Below, in pieces: positions 61,414 to 64,000 of a DNA stretch of 64,000 bases. Location: NCBI GenBank assembly GCA_900109895.1, contig FOBR01000001.1, forward strand, positions 359,332 to 423,331, in the 5' to 3' direction. The notes under the pieces were generated by a model. The model was not told where the DNA came from. It made no database searches and was given only the letters and a program-made list of their open reading frames with translations. Within the stretch, counting starts at the first letter, position 1; every line of letters begins with the position of its first letter. The position numbers and the translations under genes were made by a program. The stretch is from a bacterium A37T11 (GTDB taxonomy: Bacteria; Bacteroidota; Bacteroidia; Sphingobacteriales; Sphingobacteriaceae).

Positions 61414-61598
61414 ATATAAAATTTGCTTTGCAATAAATTATTTCGCAAAAACAATCGTTTGCATTTAATTTATCCTTTGTAATGTGCTGAATTATGAGTA
61501 GTCTTGTGCATTGTTTTAAAATATTGGTAAACTAAATAGAGTTTATTTAAAAAATAGCAAAACTATAACTAAAATTCGTCTTTAATTGCCCTGATTTC

Positions 61599-62882
61599 AT
61601 GAGTACATCAAACAATTTGCAAGTTAAAAAGGGGCCCAGCCCCATTATTATCATTGGAGCGCTCTTTTTTGTGTTTGGTTTTGCCACCTGGCTAAACTCT
61701 TTGCTTATTCCTTACCTGGGGATTGCTTGTGAACTCACAAAATTTCAATCATTTTTTGTCACATTTGCTTTTTACATCGCTTACCTGGCAATGGCGCCCT
61801 TATCCACCCGTGTTTTAAAGCTTTTTGGCTTTAAAAACGGTATGGCGGTTGCGTTAATTGTCATGGCGGTCGGGGCCTTTTTGTTTATACCAGCAGCCTA
61901 CACCCGCACCTACGCCTTGTTCTTATTGGGGCTTTTCGTCATCGGCGCTGGCTTAGCTATTTTGCAGACAGCCTCTAATCCTTACATTACAATAGTAGGC
62001 CCTCCTGAAAGTGCTGCTAAGCGCATTAGTATTATGGGTATTTTCAATAAAATGGCCGGTGCTGCGGCGCCTATTATATTAGGATTATTCTTAAAGCTTG
62101 AAAATGCAGATAAACTGAAGGCCGAGGTGGCCAGCATGACCGCTGACAACAGGGCTGCTGCGCTCAATGAAATGGCACTAAGGGTAGTGCCTCCATATAT
62201 TGGTATTATTGTGGTATTGCTGCTCTTGTCCGTATTTGTATTCAAGTCCGGGTTGCCTGAGGTTGATACCGATCAGGAAGATGCCAGCTTGGCTGCAACT
62301 AACCAAGGAAAGAAAAGTGTGTTTGACTTTCCTCACATCATTTTGGGAGTCATTACGTTATTTTTATATGTGGGTGTTGAAGTCATTGCCGGGGATAGTA
62401 TTATCAGCTATGGCGTTTCTCAAGGAATTCCGATGACCATCTCGACTTATTTCCCCACAGGCACCATGGTCTCCATGGTGGTGGGTTATATTATTGGCAT
62501 TATCTGTATTCCTAAATACATTAAACAGGAAAACGCCTTGCGTTTATGTGCGGTATTGGGTGTGGTCTTTACCTTGGGTGCTTTAGCTACATCCAGCTAC
62601 GTATCTGTTGCTTTTGTGGCATTACTTGGCCTTGCCAATTCATTGATTTGGCCAGCTATCTGGCCCTTGGCATTGGCCGGCGCCGGGCGCTTTACCAAAG
62701 CTGCCTCTTCGCTGTTGGTTATGGGGATTGCCGGTGGAGCTATCATTCCGTTGGCATATGGCAAGCTGGCTGACATATACAGCTCACATCAGGCATATTG
62801 GATCACTATACCCTGCTATTTATTTATTTTATACTACGCAGTGGCGGGTCATAAAGTTGGAAGATCAAAGATTGCTGATTAA
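61599..62882 (+). CDS. Sugar MFS transporter (FucP/glucose-galactose type)
   Basis: 427 residues with 12 predicted membrane helices. The family start (ALFFVFGFATWLNSLLIPYL), AGLAILQTASNPYITIVGPP, and MGIFNKMAGAAAPIILGLF are typical of FucP-like proton symporters; ASSLLVMGIAGGAIIPLAYG is the matching C-terminal half. It should import fucose, glucose, galactose or a similar sugar. Its 3' end overlaps cdaA by 4 bp on the other strand. The 185-bp upstream gap has no clear promoter. Confidence 0.88.
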   Translation: MSTSNNLQVKKGPSPIIIIGALFFVFGFATWLNSLLIPYLGIACELTKFQSFFVTFAFYIAYLAMAPLSTRVLKLFGFKNGMAVALIVMAVGAFLFIPAAYTRTYALFLLGLFVIGAGLAILQTASNPYITIVGPPESAAKRISIMGIFNKMAGAAAPIILGLFLKLENADKLKAEVASMTADNRAAALNEMALRVVPPYIGIIVVLLLLSVFVFKSGLPEVDTDQEDASLAATNQGKKSVFDFPHIILGVITLFLYVGVEVIAGDSIISYGVSQGIPMTISTYFPTGTMVSMVVGYIIGIICIPKYIKQENALRLCAVLGVVFTLGALATSSYVSVAFVALLGLANSLIWPAIWPLALAGAGRFTKAASSLLVMGIAGGAIIPLAYGKLADIYSSHQAYWITIPCYLFILYYAVAGHKVGRSKIAD

Positions 62883-63670
62883 AGATCTTCATTTAGCATT
62901 TTCTCCAGTTCTTCGTAACTGATATTCATATTTACGTGACCTTCTTTGGCGTAAGATATCTCGCCCGTTTCTTCAGATACAATAACCGCAATGGCGTCGC
63001 TCATCTCCGTTACGCCAATGCCTGCCCGATGCCTTAGGCCAAATTGCAAGGGGAGGTCTTCGCTATCTGAAAGCGGTAAGATACAGCTGGCACTCTTAAT
63101 CCTGAAATCAACGATCACTACGGCTCCATCGTGCAAGGGACTATTCTTATTGAAGATGGTTTCTATTAGCCGTTTTGATATTTGCGCATCGATTTGCTCG
63201 CCTGTATTTTGATAATATTCTTCGTCGAAATATCGTGCAAAGACCATCAGCGCCCCCGTACTTGACTTGGCCATACTGCGGCAGGCGTCTACGATAGGCT
63301 TAAGACGGCTGCTCTGGTCTTTTTCTACCACTTTTTTACTGATAAAAAGCGACCATAAGAATTTATTGCGCCTTAGCGATATATTTTTGCCGATATGTAT
63401 TAAAAAACGCCGTATTTCCTGTTGAAAAACCACAATAAGCGCTATGGAACCAACGCTGATAAATCCGCCAAAAATCTCCGTGAGCAATCGCATGTTTGAC
63501 TGCTTTACAATAAGGTATATGAGGTAAATGATTCCAAGGCCCACCAAAATGTTTACGGCTATGGTTCCTCGGATCAGGCTATAAACATAATAAATAATGA
63601 TAGCCACCAACAGTATGTCTATGAGATCCAGAAAACGGAAATTCAAAAAATTTATATCAAACCCTGTCAT
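62879..63670 (-). CDS. cdaA: Diadenylate cyclase CdaA (c-di-AMP synthase)
   Basis: 263 residues. Three N-terminal membrane helices (about 15-80) are followed by the DAC domain. It shows the DGA motif in NSPLHDGAVVIVDFR and the RHR motif in LQFGLRHRAGIGVTEMSDAI, with IVSEETGEISYAKEG after it. It makes c-di-AMP, an essential second messenger for turgor and wall control. A GGAGG sits directly before the ATG, which is unusual for this phylum. In many Bacteroidota folP lies upstream; here UDP-glucose dehydrogenase diverges instead. Confidence 0.93.
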   Translation of the reverse strand: MTGFDINFLNFRFLDLIDILLVAIIIYYVYSLIRGTIAVNILVGLGIIYLIYLIVKQSNMRLLTEIFGGFISVGSIALIVVFQQEIRRFLIHIGKNISLRRNKFLWSLFISKKVVEKDQSSRLKPIVDACRSMAKSSTGALMVFARYFDEEYYQNTGEQIDAQISKRLIETIFNKNSPLHDGAVVIVDFRIKSASCILPLSDSEDLPLQFGLRHRAGIGVTEMSDAIAVIVSEETGEISYAKEGHVNMNISYEELEKMLNEDL

Positions 63671-63851
63671 ACCTCCGCAAGTTAAAAAAAATAAAATAGT
63701 TAAGCTCGATGATTACGGCAGAATAGCTTATAAATTTCCCGAGATAAACTTAATTTTTACAAATTTCTCATAAATAAACATGGTTATTAAAAAATGAACG
63801 AAATGATTATCTTAGCGCCCATTACTTATTGTTGACGATAAATAGCTTTTC

Positions 63852-64000
63852 ATGAAGATAACAAAGATTTGCTGCATTGGTGCAGGTTATGTTGGCGGCC
63901 CAACAATGGCTGTAATAGCCAAACAAAGTCCGGACATTACCGTCACGGTGGTGGATTTGAACGAAGCGCGCATCGCGGCTTGGAACGACACGGATGTTAC
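63852..64000 (+). CDS. UDP-glucose 6-dehydrogenase (N-terminus only, runs off the right edge)
   Basis: At least 49 residues, starting [20 protein letters not shown]. The [14 protein letters not shown] dinucleotide-binding loop and the second strand [15 protein letters not shown] match the eukaryote-like UDP-glucose dehydrogenase group. Product is UDP-glucuronate for exopolysaccharide or lipid A modification. The 181 bp upstream separate it from cdaA; only TATCTTAG (7/8 to TAnnTTTG, about 63809) hints at a promoter. Confidence 0.85.
   Translation, partial: MKITKICCIGAGYVGGPTMAVIAKQSPDITVTVVDLNEARIAAWNDTDV

Overview
The window is a chromosomal segment from a Bacteroidota bacterium, most likely of the Sphingobacteriales (Pedobacter/Mucilaginibacter-like). 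Three things point there. It has two SusC/SusD outer-membrane pairs, one with a FecR/ECF-sigma signalling set, and a gldH-ricT-holB cluster. Many genes carry the Bacteroidota -7 promoter box TAnnTTTG immediately upstream of the ATG. Purine-rich Shine-Dalgarno sites are almost absent. This is inference from gene content and motifs; no database search was run.

Layout. 0-1 kb: a minus-strand stress or cell-envelope operon (YtxH, holin-III-like protein, and a partial small protein running off the left edge). 1-13 kb: enoyl-CoA hydratase, a DUF5686-type outer-membrane protein, an L,D-transpeptidase, the holB-ricT-gldH operon, and divergently ruvX, an O-methyltransferase, two tandem glucosaminidases, two outer-membrane-associated proteins and an amidase. 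13-18 kb (minus): glnS, cyclophilin, an unknown protein, dGTPase. 18-23.5 kb: an orphan susC/susD pair bracketed by two copies of a long hairpin element, with a LacI-type palindrome upstream of susC. 23.5-25 kb: a small module of FnIII protein, DUF5675 protein and holin-like peptide.

25-34 kb is an accessory and decaying zone. It holds a degenerate 42-bp tandem repeat, an excisionase-like HTH protein, an alpha-oxoamine synthase, an AAA-ATPase with a large internal deletion, two TetR paralogues (one with an in-frame stop), an XRE protein and a Fic protein with elaborate promoter palindromes. It continues into a TlpA-like gene split by a frameshift and a susD with an in-frame stop. These last two belong to an ECF sigma - FecR - SusC(STN) - SusD - TlpA locus (31.6-40 kb), so that import system looks recently inactivated downstream of susC.

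40-64 kb is mostly core housekeeping. It includes a DUF6263 protein, aldo/keto reductase, GH16 glucanase, a second L,D-transpeptidase, tRNA-Gly(CCC), hemW, purD, L-asparaginase, a TatD DNase, an FKBP lipoprotein and a DHH phosphoesterase. These are followed by ndk, pdxJ, hpt, an AsmA-like/GT51 fusion, the Mrp/NifU iron-sulfur pair, nitroreductase, gltX, an orphan histidine kinase with DinB, a sugar MFS transporter, the c-di-AMP cyclase cdaA and the start of a UDP-glucose dehydrogenase.

The most unusual signals are the covarying hairpin elements flanking susCD, the cluster of four broken genes between 27 and 34 kb, the nested inverted repeats around the fic promoter, the 42-bp/14-residue repeat region, and the FnIII-DUF5675-holin-like module.
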